NCBI GenBank assembly: GCA_034419075.1
Contig: DAOULR010000006.1
Location: 1 to 39,191, forward strand
Source: E44-bin88 sp034419075
GTDB lineage: Bacteria > Chloroflexota > Dehalococcoidia > Dehalococcoidales > BS750m-G39
Direction: 5' to 3'
Length of the DNA stretch: 39,191 nucleotides
Shown: positions 22,032 through 32,600 of the stretch, piece by piece
Numbering within the stretch: the first letter of the stretch is position 1
Layout of the letters: each line of letters begins with the position of its first letter
Made by a program: the position numbers and the translations under genes
The notes under the pieces: model-generated
What the model was told of the DNA's origin: nothing
The model's input: the letters and a program-made list of their open reading frames with translations, nothing else
The model's database searches: none

Positions 22032-24734
22032 CTACGTTTTTCTCCCCCGCCAGCGGAAGAAGGCCTTGGTCAGCTCCAGGACGGGGAAGACCGTAGCCGC
22101 CAGCAGGACGACCAGCAGCCAGTCCCAACCGCTCATAGAGAAGGTATGGAATGGCGATTGCAGGGCGGGTGTATAGACAATCAAAACCAGCAGCGCGATT
22201 TCCCAGACTATAGTGATATTTAGCCACTTGTTCCTGAAAAAGCCTATCTTGAATATCGACTGCTTATCGGAACGGAAGTTGTAGGCCTTAAAGAACTGTA
22301 TCAGCACCAGGGTAAGAAAGCACAACGCCTGCGCCTCGAGCATGCCCCGCCCCGCCTCCAGCGCCCACCTGAAGACCCCCAGGTTAACCAGGGCCGACCA
22401 GACCCCGCCCATCACCATCAGCGTCACCACCTCTTTGGTAAAGACGCCCTGCCCCCGCGGCCTCGGTTTCTGCGTCATCAGGTCGGGGTCGGGCGGGTCC
22501 ACGGAGAGGGCGATGGCGGGCAGGCCGTCGGTGGCTAAATTAACCCATAGTATCTGAATCGCCACCAGGGGAATAGCGCCCGCGGGCAGCCCCAGCCAGG
22601 GCCCGAAGAGGATAGCCCCCGCCATGAGCAATATCTCCCCGATATTGGAGGAGAGCAGGTACATCAGGTATTTCTTTATGTTGCTGAAGATGCCCCGCCC
22701 CTCCTCAATGGCGGCCACAATGGAGGCGAAGTTGTCGTCGGTAAGCACCATATCGGCGGCCTCGGTGGTGACATCGGTGCCGGTGATACCCATGGCGATG
22801 CCGATGTCGGCCTTCTTTAGCGCCGGGGCATCGTTGATACCGTCCCCGGTCATGGCCACCACGTGCCCCTTCTTGGCTAACGCCTCGACGACACGCAGTT
22901 TGTGCGCCGGCGAGACGCGGGCGTAGACCTCTATTCTTTCCACCATCTCTTCGAGCTCCGACTGGCTTAAATTGTCGAGCTCGATGCCGGTCAGCGCCAG
23001 CCCATCCCCAAACAGGCCCAGCTCGCTGGCGATGGCCACCGCCGTCTTCTTGTGGTCACCGGTTATCATCACCGACTTTACCCCCGCCCGCTGGCAGCGC
23101 TCTATTGCCTGCTTGGCCTCCGGGCGCGGTGGGTCAATCATGCCCACCATCCCGGTAAAGACCATGTCCTGCTCAATAGATTCGTTTATCGCACCATTGT
23201 CTAATCGCTTATAGGCCAGGCCTAGAACGCGCAGGGCTTCGTCCAGCATCCCCCGTCCCACGGCGATAATTCTCTCCCTGTCCTTATCGGTCAGCTCCCT
23301 CTCCCGCCCCTCGGCGTATATATAGCGGCAGGAGCCGAGGACAAGTTCGGGTGCCCCCTTGGAGTAGGCAACGCTACCCTCGGGCGCGCGGTGGACGGTG
23401 GTCATGCGCTTCCGCTCCGAAGAGAAGGGGATTTCGCCGATGCGGGGGAACTGGCGGTTAAGCTCTTCGGGCCAGAAGCCTGCCTTGGCGGCGCTTACCA
23501 GCAGCGAGCCCTCGGTGGGGTCGCCGCTGACCTCCCACTCTCTACCGCTGGCGGTGAGCGCCGTGTCGTTGCAGAGGGCGCCGATAAGCAATATCTTTTC
23601 CAGAGCTGAATCAGACTCAACATCTATCTTCTCACCGCTAATTGAGAACTCGCCCTCAGGTTCGTAGCCGACGCCGCTGACGTCTATGGAGCTGTTGTCG
23701 GCGTAGATGCGCCGCACCGTCATCATGCCCTGGGTGAGCGTCCCCGTCTTATCGGAACAGATGAAGGTGGTGCTGCCCAGCGTCTCCACGGCGGGCAGCC
23801 GGCGGATGAGGGCGTGGCGCTTGGCCATGCGGCGCACGCCCAGCGACAGACTGATGGCCACCACGGCGGGCAGGGCCTCGGGCACCGCCGCCACCGCCAG
23901 GGCGATGCCCCAGATAAACATCTCCAGCAGCTCGTGCCCCCTGGCCACCCCCAGCCCCGCCAGGAGGAAACAAAGGGCCAGGGCGCCGATAGCAATCCAC
24001 TTACCGGTGCGGTCGAGGTTAATCTCCAGTGGCGTCCGTTCCGGCTTGACCTCTTGCAGCAGGCTGGCAATCTGGCCGAACTCGGTGGCCATGCCGGTGG
24101 CGGTAATCACGGCGCTGCCCCTGCCGTCGATAACCGCCGTGCCCATATAAACCATGTTTTGCCGGTCGGCGACGGGAGCTTCACCCACGATGACGCTACT
24201 ATTCTTCTCAACGGGGGTGGACTCACCGGTGAGAGGGGCCTCGTTGGACTTGAGGTTAACCGCTTCGATGAGGCGGGCGTCGGCGGCGATGCGGTCGCCC
24301 GTCCTGAGGATGATGATGTCGCCGGGCACCAGTTCGCGGGCCTGTATCTCGACCTCCCTGTCTCCCCGCCGCACCGAAGCCATCGGCGCCGCCATCCTCC
24401 TTAAGGCCTCCATGGCGCGCTCGGCTCTATACTCCTGAAAGAAGCCCAGCCCGCTGGCGAAAAGGACGATGATGCCAATAATAACGGCGTCGGCGACCTC
24501 GCCCAGTACCGCCGACAGCACCACGGCGATAAGGAGGATGACAATGAGGAAACTCTTGAACTGCTGCAGAAAGAGTGACCAGGGGGAAACCCCCTTCTTC
24601 TCGGCCAGCTCGTTGGCGCCGTAGCCTTCGAGCCTTTTTTGAGCCTCGGCTGGCTTTAAGCCGTCGCGCCCGGACTTAAGGGCGCTTAAGGTTTCTTCGG
24701 CTTCACGTCGGTACCATTGCTGTTCTTCGGCCAT
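22032..24734 (-). CDS. Cation-transporting P-type ATPase (Ca2+/P2A-like)
   Basis: A 900-residue P-type pump. N-terminal cation-ATPase domain, actuator T-G-E-S, membrane motif P-E-A-L-P (the Ca2+-type TM4 site, as in bacterial LMCA1-like pumps), phosphorylation site D328-K-T-G-T-L-T, M-I-T-G-D-H and the hinge T-G-D-G-I-N-D-A-P. The N-L-A-T-D-G-L-P segment in TM6 carries expected cation ligands. Full length, all catalytic motifs intact. Ca2+ efflux is most likely; other divalent or Na+ specificity cannot be excluded. Promoter and palindrome at 24749-24777. Confidence 0.93.
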   Translation of the reverse strand: MAEEQQWYRREAEETLSALKSGRDGLKPAEAQKRLEGYGANELAEKKGVSPWSLFLQQFKSFLIVILLIAVVLSAVLGEVADAVIIGIIVLFASGLGFFQEYRAERAMEALRRMAAPMASVRRGDREVEIQARELVPGDIIILRTGDRIAADARLIEAVNLKSNEAPLTGESTPVEKNSSVIVGEAPVADRQNMVYMGTAVIDGRGSAVITATGMATEFGQIASLLQEVKPERTPLEINLDRTGKWIAIGALALCFLLAGLGVARGHELLEMFIWGIALAVAAVPEALPAVVAISLSLGVRRMAKRHALIRRLPAVETLGSTTFICSDKTGTLTQGMMTVRRIYADNSSIDVSGVGYEPEGEFSISGEKIDVESDSALEKILLIGALCNDTALTASGREWEVSGDPTEGSLLVSAAKAGFWPEELNRQFPRIGEIPFSSERKRMTTVHRAPEGSVAYSKGAPELVLGSCRYIYAEGRERELTDKDRERIIAVGRGMLDEALRVLGLAYKRLDNGAINESIEQDMVFTGMVGMIDPPRPEAKQAIERCQRAGVKSVMITGDHKKTAVAIASELGLFGDGLALTGIELDNLSQSELEEMVERIEVYARVSPAHKLRVVEALAKKGHVVAMTGDGINDAPALKKADIGIAMGITGTDVTTEAADMVLTDDNFASIVAAIEEGRGIFSNIKKYLMYLLSSNIGEILLMAGAILFGPWLGLPAGAIPLVAIQILWVNLATDGLPAIALSVDPPDPDLMTQKPRPRGQGVFTKEVVTLMVMGGVWSALVNLGVFRWALEAGRGMLEAQALCFLTLVLIQFFKAYNFRSDKQSIFKIGFFRNKWLNITIVWEIALLVLIVYTPALQSPFHTFSMSGWDWLLVVLLAATVFPVLELTKAFFRWRGRKT

Positions 24735-24748
24735 CTATCGCTGACCGT

Positions 24749-24777
24749 ATTATACCCTGGCTAAAGCCAGTTGAAAA
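24749..24777 (-). promoter_or_regulatory. P-type ATPase promoter with palindrome in the spacer
   Basis: Minus strand: TTTTCA (24777-24772), 17-bp spacer, perfect TATAAT (24754-24749), 14 bases before the ATG. A perfect palindrome CTGGCT-TT-AGCCAG (24770-24757) fills most of the spacer and is well placed as a repressor/activator operator. Confidence 0.65.
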
Positions 24778-24801
24778 CCACTAAACAGGGGACAAAACGA
24801 G

Positions 24802-24830
24802 GGGGCTAACCTCTCCTAGATGTTAGCCCC
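24802..24830 (-). terminator. Hairpin at the end of the bam-like/etf operon
   Basis: GGGGCTAAC / GTTAGCCCC, 9-bp perfect stem with an 11-base loop, 43 bases past the etfA stop. A short CGTTTTG tract follows on the minus strand. Probable terminator of the long redox operon. Confidence 0.6.
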
Positions 24831-24872
24831 TAGCTGAAGCGGAACTTTCCAGGATTCTATCTAACCAGCGGG

Positions 24873-25865
24873 CTACTTCACCAGCTCCTTGAGTTTGGCG
24901 GTTAGAGCTGGTAAGACCTCCTTATAATCGGCGATGACGCCGAAGTGGGCTACGTTGAAGATATTGGCATCTTTATCCTTATTTATGGCCACGATGTATT
25001 TCGAGCCCAAACAACCGCCGATGTGCTGTATGGCGCCGGAGAGGGCCACGGCTATATAAAGTTTAGGACTGACCACCTTTCCCGTCTGGCCTATCTGAAC
25101 CGTCATCGGCGCCCAACCCTCGTCACAGGCAGGCCGGGTAGCGCCAACGGCGCCACCCAGGATGTTAGCCAGCTCCCGTATCATCTTGAAGTTCTCGGCA
25201 TTACCTATGCCACGCCCGCCGCTGACCACCACCTCGGCATCCTCCAGCTTTACCCCCTCCACCTCTTCTTTTATCCGCTCAATAACCTTGACCTTAAGTG
25301 CCGCCGCGTCCACCTTGCCTTCTACGGGAATAACCTCGCCCTTCCGGGCGTCGTCGCGCTTGGGCGGCGGCACCGTTTTGGCTCTTACGGTCGCCATCTG
25401 CGGCCGCGCCGACTTCGACACCACCTCGGCGTGGGCGTTGCCGCCAAAAACGGGCCGGGTCGAAACCAGCATCTTCGAGGAGTCGAGGGACAGCGCCAGG
25501 CAGTCCATAGCCAAGCCACCCCCCAATCTTCCATTCAGGCGCGGCGCCAAGTCAATGCCGATATCGGTATGGCCCAGAAGCACTATGGAAGGTGAAACCT
25601 TCTGACAATGGTCGGCGGCAACTTGAGTGTAGGCGTCGGAGTTATAATTGTCGAGGAGACTGTCCTCGGCCACGTATACCTTGTCCGCCCCGTAGGCGAT
25701 GGCATCTTTAGCCAGGCCACCAGCCTTGCTGCCCAGCAACAGGGCGCTCAAGTCCTCCCCCAGCTCATCGGCCAGCTTTCGGCCGGCGCCAAGGAGTTCT
25801 ATAGTAACGGATGCCAGCTTGCCTTCAGTGATTTCACAGATGACCAGAACACCTTTATTATCCAT
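24873..25865 (-). CDS. etfA: Electron transfer flavoprotein alpha subunit
   Basis: 330 residues, normal length, no fused ferredoxin. C-terminal FAD domain with G-G-R-G-I-G, A-T-R-P-A-C-D-E-G-W, Q-I-G-Q-T-G-K-V-V-S-P, A-L-S-G-A-I-Q-H and A-I-N-K-D. Carries electrons between acyl-CoA dehydrogenase-type flavoenzymes and a membrane acceptor. ATG 25865 is preferred to GTG 25871 because GGAGGG then has a 7-base spacing. Last gene of the operon after etfB and the EMO-like membrane protein, so the acceptor or donor is most likely that protein. Whether this ETF bifurcates cannot be read safely from the sequence alone. Confidence 0.96.
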   Translation of the reverse strand: MDNKGVLVICEITEGKLASVTIELLGAGRKLADELGEDLSALLLGSKAGGLAKDAIAYGADKVYVAEDSLLDNYNSDAYTQVAADHCQKVSPSIVLLGHTDIGIDLAPRLNGRLGGGLAMDCLALSLDSSKMLVSTRPVFGGNAHAEVVSKSARPQMATVRAKTVPPPKRDDARKGEVIPVEGKVDAAALKVKVIERIKEEVEGVKLEDAEVVVSGGRGIGNAENFKMIRELANILGGAVGATRPACDEGWAPMTVQIGQTGKVVSPKLYIAVALSGAIQHIGGCLGSKYIVAINKDKDANIFNVAHFGVIADYKEVLPALTAKLKELVK

Positions 25866-25891
25866 TTTCACACCCTCCGTTCATTCCATAG

Positions 25892-26686
25892 TCATAACAG
25901 CTCGGCCAGTTTGGCCGCCAGGTTTTCCGCCGCTTGGGCGGGAGTCTCTCCGGGAATCATCTCGCACTCGGTCTTTCGGGTCGGCACCGAAAGCTTGGTG
26001 ACCTCGACATGGGCCTTAGCCTTATCCAGCTGCGCTGCCTCCGCCCCGATATCGGCCGCCTTCCAGACGGGAACCTGCTTGCGGGCGGCAATCATGATGC
26101 GCATTCCCGCGGGGAGACGAGGCAGGCCCAGCTCGCTGCTTACCGTGACCAGGCTGGGCAGAGGCGCCTCTACTATTTCGTAGCCGTCCTTGAGCACCCT
26201 CTTGACTTTCAGCGTCTTGTCGGCCGCCTCGATATCGCAGGCCAGGCTAACCACTGGGATGCCCAGCATCTCGGCCAGAATCGAGCCGACCTGACCGCTG
26301 CCCCAGTCGGCGGACTGCCGTCCGCACAGAACCAAGTCGTAGGCGCCGATTTTCTCGATGGCCTTGCTCAGGACATAGGCAATACCAAAGCTATCCAGGC
26401 CCTCGAATGCCGCGTCACTGAGAACGTAACCTTCGTCGGCCCCCATAGCTATGGTGTGCTTTACCACCTCGGCCGCCTTCTCTGGCCCCAGGCTTATTAC
26501 CGTTATCGTGCCGCCGTGCTTATCCTTGAGCCGGCAGGCCGCCTCAACGGCCCGCTCGTCAAAGACGCTTATCACCGGCGGCACCCCCGGCGGAGGCACC
26601 ACCTCTTTCTTTTCGGGGTCAATCTTGAATTTGGCTGGCGGTATCTCGGGGTCAACTACCTGTTTCACACAGACGATGATATTCAT
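25892..26686 (-). CDS. etfB: Electron transfer flavoprotein beta subunit
   Basis: 264 residues. The N-terminal M-N-I-I-V-C-V-K-Q-V-V-D-P start, the D-L-V-L-C-G-R-Q-S-A-D segment near 115 and the nucleotide-binding V-x-x-A-x-x-Q/G-L-P-R-L-P pattern are typical. Pairs with the downstream etfA, 26 bases away. ATG 26686 has TAGGAGGGG upstream. It follows the EMO-like gene, the arrangement known for ETF:(methyl)menaquinone oxidoreductase loci in fatty-acid and aromatic degraders. Confidence 0.96.
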   Translation of the reverse strand: MNIIVCVKQVVDPEIPPAKFKIDPEKKEVVPPPGVPPVISVFDERAVEAACRLKDKHGGTITVISLGPEKAAEVVKHTIAMGADEGYVLSDAAFEGLDSFGIAYVLSKAIEKIGAYDLVLCGRQSADWGSGQVGSILAEMLGIPVVSLACDIEAADKTLKVKRVLKDGYEIVEAPLPSLVTVSSELGLPRLPAGMRIMIAARKQVPVWKAADIGAEAAQLDKAKAHVEVTKLSVPTRKTECEMIPGETPAQAAENLAAKLAELL

Positions 26687-26702
26687 AACTCCCCTCCTAA
26701 AC

Positions 26703-28724
26703 TTAAGACTGCTTCATGGCGGCCTCGACGATTTCGGCGAGGTCTTTGGCCTTCAGCGAGTCCTTAATCTCTTTGTGCTCGATGCTCTCCTCGAACATCT
26801 GCAAACAATACGGGCAGGCCGTGACCACGGTATCGGCCCCCGTCTTGAGCACGTCCTCAACGCGCATATGATTAACCTTGGTGGTGCCGGGCTGTTCCTC
26901 TATCCACATTAGCCCCCCACCCCCACCGCAGCAAAAGCTCTTCTTTTTTGAGCGCTCCATCTCCTTTAAGTCTACTTTGGGGACGGCCTTAAGTACCTGA
27001 CGCGGCTCCTGATAGACGCCGTTATAACGACCCAGGTAGCAGGGGTCGTGATAGGTGAGTTTGGAGCTAAGCTCTTGGTTAAGCTTCAATTTGCCCTGCC
27101 TGATTAGCTCGGCAATCAGCTGGCTATAGTGGACCACCTTGAACTTGCCGCCGTAGCTGGGGTACTCGTTCTTAAGGGTATTATAGCAGTGGGGACAGGT
27201 GGTAACAATCTCTTTAATGCCGTGTTGTTTAAAGGTCTCGATATTCTGCTCGGCCATAATCTGGAACTGGAACTCATAGCCCGCCCTTCGGGCCGGGTCG
27301 CCGCAGCAGGTCTCGGCATCGCCCAGCACGGCGAAATCGACCCCCGCCGCCTTGAGCACCCGTGTCATAGCCAGGGTGGCCTCGACATTACGCTCCACCA
27401 GGGCCCCCGTGCAGCCCACCCAGAATAGGGTCTTGGCCTTGTCACCCTCAGCCAATATTTTGATATCCAGGCCGCTTGTCCAGTCGCCCCTCAACCTCAG
27501 CGATTGCACTCCCGCCCAGGGGTGTCCTCTCGACTGCATATTACCGAGCATAAGCTGGGCGCTTTCCGGCATTTTGCCCTGCGTCAGTACCAGGTTTCGC
27601 CTGAGCTCGATTATCTTGCGTATGTGCTCTATATTGACCGGGCACTCCTCCTGACAGGCGCCACAGGTGGTGCAGGCCCAGATTTCTTCCTCGGTAACCA
27701 CGTCACCTATCATGGTCTTGGACTTATCCGACGTCTTGCCAGCTAATAGCTCGGGGCCCGTCTCCAGCAGATGCTCCTTCAGGTTGAGCACTACCTCTCG
27801 GGGCGAGAGGGTCTTGCCGCTGAGCTGGGCGGGGCAATTAGCGTGGCACCGCCCGCAGACGGCGCAGGAATAAAGGTCGAGCAGGTCTTTCCATTTGAAG
27901 TCTTGAATCTTAGCCGCGCCAAAGGACTCCGCCTCTTCAAGGGGGATCGGGTCAAGCTGCACCTTGGGCCCCAGCGGTTTGAAGAAGGCGTTGATGGGGG
28001 AGGCAAGTATATGAAGGTGCTTGGAGCGGGGGATATAGACCATAAAGCCGATAATCACTATGTAGTGCAGCCACCACACTCCCTGATAGACCCCCTCCAG
28101 TGTGCCTTGGGCCAGGCCTGTGCCGCTTAAGTAACCGGCCAGGGCCGACCCCAGCGGGGGCCAGGAAGCGTTAATATCGTGAGCGGCGTAGCCGAAGCCG
28201 ACAACGGCCACATTGGCCAGCATCAGGAAGAAAACGAGGACGAGGATGATGGCGGCTTCACCGGATGGCTCCAGCCGCGGCGGTCTGACTATATAACGCC
28301 TGATAACCGCCAGTACCAGCGCCAGGACGACCATTATGCCGGCAATATCCAGGATGGAGAAAAAGACAATCTCAAAGGTCGTCTCTTCAATCACTGAGGC
28401 CAGGCCCAGGCCTCCGGCCAGGCCGATGAAGATTATGTAGCTTAGGAGAAAGAGGCTGAAGCCCCAGAACAGCAGGGCGTGCCCGATCCCGGCGATGTCC
28501 TTGCGGGTGACTGTTTTCAGGTTGCACCACTGGGGGACGACCTCGACCAGCATGTTCTTGATTCGCTGTCCGATGTGGTCGAAGCGGTTCTGCGGCTTGC
28601 CCAGCCGCATGAGGCGAAAGAGGAAACGAAGCCTCCAGGCGAACAGGCCGAAGGCGACGGCGAATAAGACCCAGAAAATGGCATAACCCGGAATACCCCA
28701 ATAGGTTGCGCTGACCGGTGACAC
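26703..28724 (-). CDS. Membrane heme b/Fe-S/CCG oxidoreductase, EMO-like (ETF:menaquinone oxidoreductase)
   Basis: 673 residues. About five transmembrane helices in residues 10-235 form a NarI/HdrE-like domain with helix His candidates at about 82, 220 and 236-238 for b hemes. A di-cluster ferredoxin domain follows (C-A-V-C-G-R-C-H-A-N-C-P near 287; C-T-T-C-G-A-C-Q-E-E-C-P near 351), then two complete CCG domains, each with C ... C-C-G ... C-P-x-C, for noncubane clusters. This fusion matches DUF224/EMO proteins passing electrons from reduced ETF to menaquinone. GTG 28724 is chosen over GTG 28730 because GGAGG then has a 5-base spacing. Encoded directly before etfBA and after the Bam-like genes, it is the likely membrane outlet or inlet of the pathway. 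The combined HdrE-HdrD architecture is an alternative reading. Confidence 0.88.
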   Translation of the reverse strand: MSPVSATYWGIPGYAIFWVLFAVAFGLFAWRLRFLFRLMRLGKPQNRFDHIGQRIKNMLVEVVPQWCNLKTVTRKDIAGIGHALLFWGFSLFLLSYIIFIGLAGGLGLASVIEETTFEIVFFSILDIAGIMVVLALVLAVIRRYIVRPPRLEPSGEAAIILVLVFFLMLANVAVVGFGYAAHDINASWPPLGSALAGYLSGTGLAQGTLEGVYQGVWWLHYIVIIGFMVYIPRSKHLHILASPINAFFKPLGPKVQLDPIPLEEAESFGAAKIQDFKWKDLLDLYSCAVCGRCHANCPAQLSGKTLSPREVVLNLKEHLLETGPELLAGKTSDKSKTMIGDVVTEEEIWACTTCGACQEECPVNIEHIRKIIELRRNLVLTQGKMPESAQLMLGNMQSRGHPWAGVQSLRLRGDWTSGLDIKILAEGDKAKTLFWVGCTGALVERNVEATLAMTRVLKAAGVDFAVLGDAETCCGDPARRAGYEFQFQIMAEQNIETFKQHGIKEIVTTCPHCYNTLKNEYPSYGGKFKVVHYSQLIAELIRQGKLKLNQELSSKLTYHDPCYLGRYNGVYQEPRQVLKAVPKVDLKEMERSKKKSFCCGGGGGLMWIEEQPGTTKVNHMRVEDVLKTGADTVVTACPYCLQMFEESIEHKEIKDSLKAKDLAEIVEAAMKQS

Positions 28725-28761
28725 GTTCACCTCCTACAGTGGCCCCGAATATATTATGGCT

Positions 28762-29601
28762 TTATTCTTCTTTAGCCTTTCTGGCTATAGCCCGCGCCTC
28801 CTCGGGGAGGGGAGGCGGAACCGGCTCCTCAGCCGAAAGCTTGGTCACCGCGGCAAAGCGGTCAGGGCAGACCGCAAGGCAGGTGCCGCACTTGATGCAC
28901 TTCTCCTGGTCGATGACGTGAATCAGGCCCTTGCCGCCCTCAATGGCCTCCACGGGGCAGCTCCGGGCGCAAATCATACAGGCCTGGCACTTCTTCGGGT
29001 CAATATAGTAAACGGGTGCCTCGCTCAGCAGTTTTTCCACCTCTTCGGTGGTGAAAAGCTTATCGTATTCCTCTTCGGTGGGCAGGCGTGACGCCAGCTT
29101 TTCCTTTTTCTCCAGCTTGATGTAGGGGACCATTCTCTTGACTTCTTCGAGTCGGGATTGCAACTCAGCCCGGTCAGTGCCTTCGCTGCTGCCCAGAGGC
29201 CCCAGGTCCTTAATCTGCTTGGCGAAGTCGGTCATAATCTCGGCGTACTGGATGCCTTCCCCGGCGGATACCCATTCAATCCTTAATCTATCGGGGTTTA
29301 TGCCGATGTGCTCCAGCAGTTTTTTAGCCAGCTTGGTCATGCTCAGGGCGTCGAAGTTGCCGTGAGTATTATAGTGGCAGTCGTTAAGGTGACAACCGCC
29401 GATAAAAACCCCGTCCGTTCCGTTGGAGAAAGCTCTAAGCACGAAGGACAGGTCGACTCTTCCTGAGCACATTACCCTGATGACCCTGATGTAGGGAGGG
29501 AACTGATAGCGGGAAACCCCAGCCAGGTCGGCCCCGCCGTAGCAGCACCAGTTGCACAGGAAACCGATGATATTTGGCTTAAACTCAGTTACAGCACTCA
29601 T
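28762..29601 (-). CDS. bamF: MvhD-like protein with C-terminal 2[4Fe-4S] ferredoxin (BamF-like)
   Basis: 279 residues. The N-terminal MvhD/FrhD [2Fe-2S] domain shows C-N-W-C-C near 16-20, V-M-C-S-G-R-V-D near 43-50 and G-G-C-H-x-x-x-C-H near 68-76. A helical linker (about 110-190) leads to two CX2CX2CX3C ferredoxin motifs near 202-245, an addition not found in minimal MvhD. Such proteins hand electrons to or from HdrA. In class II benzoyl-CoA reductase operons the corresponding subunit is BamF, which follows the HdrA-like BamE as here. The symbol is by synteny and similarity. Confidence 0.82.
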   Translation of the reverse strand: MSAVTEFKPNIIGFLCNWCCYGGADLAGVSRYQFPPYIRVIRVMCSGRVDLSFVLRAFSNGTDGVFIGGCHLNDCHYNTHGNFDALSMTKLAKKLLEHIGINPDRLRIEWVSAGEGIQYAEIMTDFAKQIKDLGPLGSSEGTDRAELQSRLEEVKRMVPYIKLEKKEKLASRLPTEEEYDKLFTTEEVEKLLSEAPVYYIDPKKCQACMICARSCPVEAIEGGKGLIHVIDQEKCIKCGTCLAVCPDRFAAVTKLSAEEPVPPPLPEEARAIARKAKEE

Positions 29602-29612
29602 TCTAACCCTTT

Positions 29613-32600
29613 TTAGCCGGCAACCCCGACCTTTTCTTCTACAGGGGCGGCCGCATCGACCTGGCTTATTATCTCCTCATCGGTATAGTGCTTGAGCGAA
29701 ATAGCCCCGGTGGGACACTTAGAGTTGCACAGGCCGTCTCCCTTGCAGAGGACGGGGATAACCGAGGCCTTCTTGCCCTGTTTCGTCTCCTTAAACTCTA
29801 CGGCGCCGTAGGTGCAGGCCGAGACACAGGCGCCGCAGCCGATACACTTCTTCTCATCCACTACGCAAACAGAGCCGGAGGCCGTCACCGTATCGTTGGC
29901 CAGCAGGGTTAAGGCCCGTCCCGCCGCCCCGTAGGCCTGGTTAATCGTTTCCGACATCAGCTTGGGATAGTGGGCGATGCCACACAGGTAAACGCCCTCG
30001 GCGGCAAAGTCAACCGGGCGCAGCTTGACGTGCGCCTCCTGCAGGAAGCCGTCCGGGCTTAAAGTCACCTTGAAGAGGCGGGCTACGTCCTGACTGTCTG
30101 CGGCGGGAACCACGGCGGCGGCCAGAGCCAGCGCGTCGGCATCTATAGAAATCTTCTTGCCCAGAATAAAATCGGTGGTGGTAATCCGGAGCACGCTCTT
30201 GCCCCCCTCCTCCACCGCCTCAACCTGGGGTTTATCATCGGGCTCGTAGCGGATGAACTTCACCTCTTTGTCGGCGGCGGCACGGTAGTAGTCCTCGTTG
30301 AAGCCGTAGGTCCTCATATCCCGATAGAGGATGTAGATATCTATATCCGGATTTAGCTCTTTCAGTTTCAGGGCGTTCTTGACCGACTCCTGGCAGCAGA
30401 TACGGCTGCAGTAATCTCTTTCTTCGTTGCGGCAGCCCACGCACTGTATCATCACCAGCGTCTTGGCGCCGAGCACATTTTCGTCCTTTTTGGTGATTTT
30501 TTCCTCAAGCTCCAGGTGGGTCATTACCCGCTCGTCCTGGCCGTAGAGGTATTCAGAGGGCTGGTAGATATCGGCGCCGATGGCGATGACGGTGGCGCCG
30601 TGTTTTATCTCTCTGACCCTGCCCTCGGACTCTACCTTAGTCTCGAAATTGCCCACGTAACCGGTGGCCTCCGGTATGGTGGCGCCAGTATATACGTGCA
30701 CCAGTGGGTGCTGGTAAACCTGCCGTATAAGGTCGTTCAGGTACTCCTGAACATCCAGCCCTTCCAGTGTGTAATGCAGCTTACGGGCGGTTCCCCCCAG
30801 CTCCTTTTCCTTTTCCACCAAGTGGACCTCATGCCCCTGGTTGGCGATGCTTAAGGCCGTGGTCATACCAGCTACGCCACCCCCAACCACCAGCGCCCGC
30901 TTATCGACGGGCAGGTCGAACTCCTGCAACGGCTCCAGAAGGGAAGCCCTGGCCACCGACATGCGGATTAGGTCCTTGGCCTTGCGGGTGGCTTCCTCTT
31001 TTTCCTTGGAATGGACCCAGGAGCAGTGCTCCCGGATGTTGGCAAAGTCAAAGTAATATTGATTGATGCCCGCTTCCCGCAGCGTGTCGCGGAACAGCGG
31101 CTCGTGCGTCCTCGGCGTGCAGGCGGCCACAACCACGCGGTTGAGCCCCTTTTCGTTTATGGCGTCCACTATCTGCTGGGCGGCATCGGTGGAACACGAA
31201 AAGAGGTCTTCTTGAGCATGGACGACGTTAGGTAGGGTCAAAGCGTACTCAACTGAAGAGGGAACATCGACCACCCGGCCGATGTTGGCCCCGCAGTGAC
31301 AGACGAAAACGCCCACCTTGGGCTCTTCCTGAGAAACATCCCTCTCCAGCGGATAGACCCTTTTCTTGGAAAGCTTCCCCCGCCGGTAGCTGAGCAGCTC
31401 GCCGCACTGAGAACCGGAGCCGCTGGCGGTCACCACCGATTCGGGGATATCCATCGGCCCCTGGAAGGCGCCGCTGACGAAGATGCCGGGGCGTGAGGTC
31501 TTCATCGGGTTGACCCGACTGCCCTGACAGAATCCGTGAGGCTCAAGCTCGACGCCGAAGGTCTTGGCCAGCTCTTCGTAACCCGCCGGAGGGTTTAAGC
31601 CCACGGACAACACCACCATGTCGAACTCTTCCTCTTTTACCCCTTCGGGGGTAGTGTATTTTATGGTTACGTTCTTGCTTTTCGGTATCTCTCTGCCCAG
31701 CGATACGTAGCTCCGGATAAATCTAACACCGGGCAGGTTCTGGGTTCTTTCGTAGAAGCGCTCGAAGTCCTTGCCGAAGGAACGGATATCGTTATGGAAT
31801 ATGGTACACTTGGCCTCGGCGTCGTGGTCTTTGGTCAAAATCACCTGTTTCTGGGTATAGGTACAACACACGGCGGAGCAATAGCTGTTGCCGCCGGGTC
31901 TAACCTGCCGGGAACCGACGCACTGAATCCAGGCGATGTTGTGCGGGTGCTTCCCATCGGAAGCGCGCAGTATCTCGCCTTCGTAGGGCCCGGTGGCGCA
32001 CAAAAGCCGTTCGTAGTCCAAGCTGGTGACCACGTTCTGGAACCTTCCGTAGCCGTACTCGTCCCTGAGCTTGGGGTCAAAGGCCTCATAGCCCGGGGCC
32101 AAGATTATGGCCCCCACCCCCACCTCCACCTTTTCCGGCTTCTGGTGCAGGTCGATGGCTTTGTTCTGGCAGACGCCTACGCAAATCTGGCACTTCTTCT
32201 CTTTCAGGAAGAGGCAGCTTTCGTCGATATAGGTGACCAGGGGAATGGCCTGAGCGAAATAGATATGGGTGGCTTTGTTGTTCGATATATCCTGGTTGAA
32301 CTGGTCGGGATATTTTACCGGGCAGTACTCCACGCAGGTGGTACAACCGGTGCACTTTTCCTCGTCAATGTAGCGGGGCTTCTTAATCAGGGTTACCTTA
32401 AAGTCCCCGGCCTCCCCTTCCACCTTGTCCACCTCGGTATAGGTCAGGATTTCTATATTGGGGTGTCGGCTGCACTCCACGAATTTGGGCGACTCGATAC
32501 ACATGGAGCAGTCGTTGGTGGGAAAGGTCTTGTCCAACTGGGCCATGTGGCCGCCAATAGTCGGCGATTTTTCCACCAGGTAGACCTTAAAACCGGCCGT

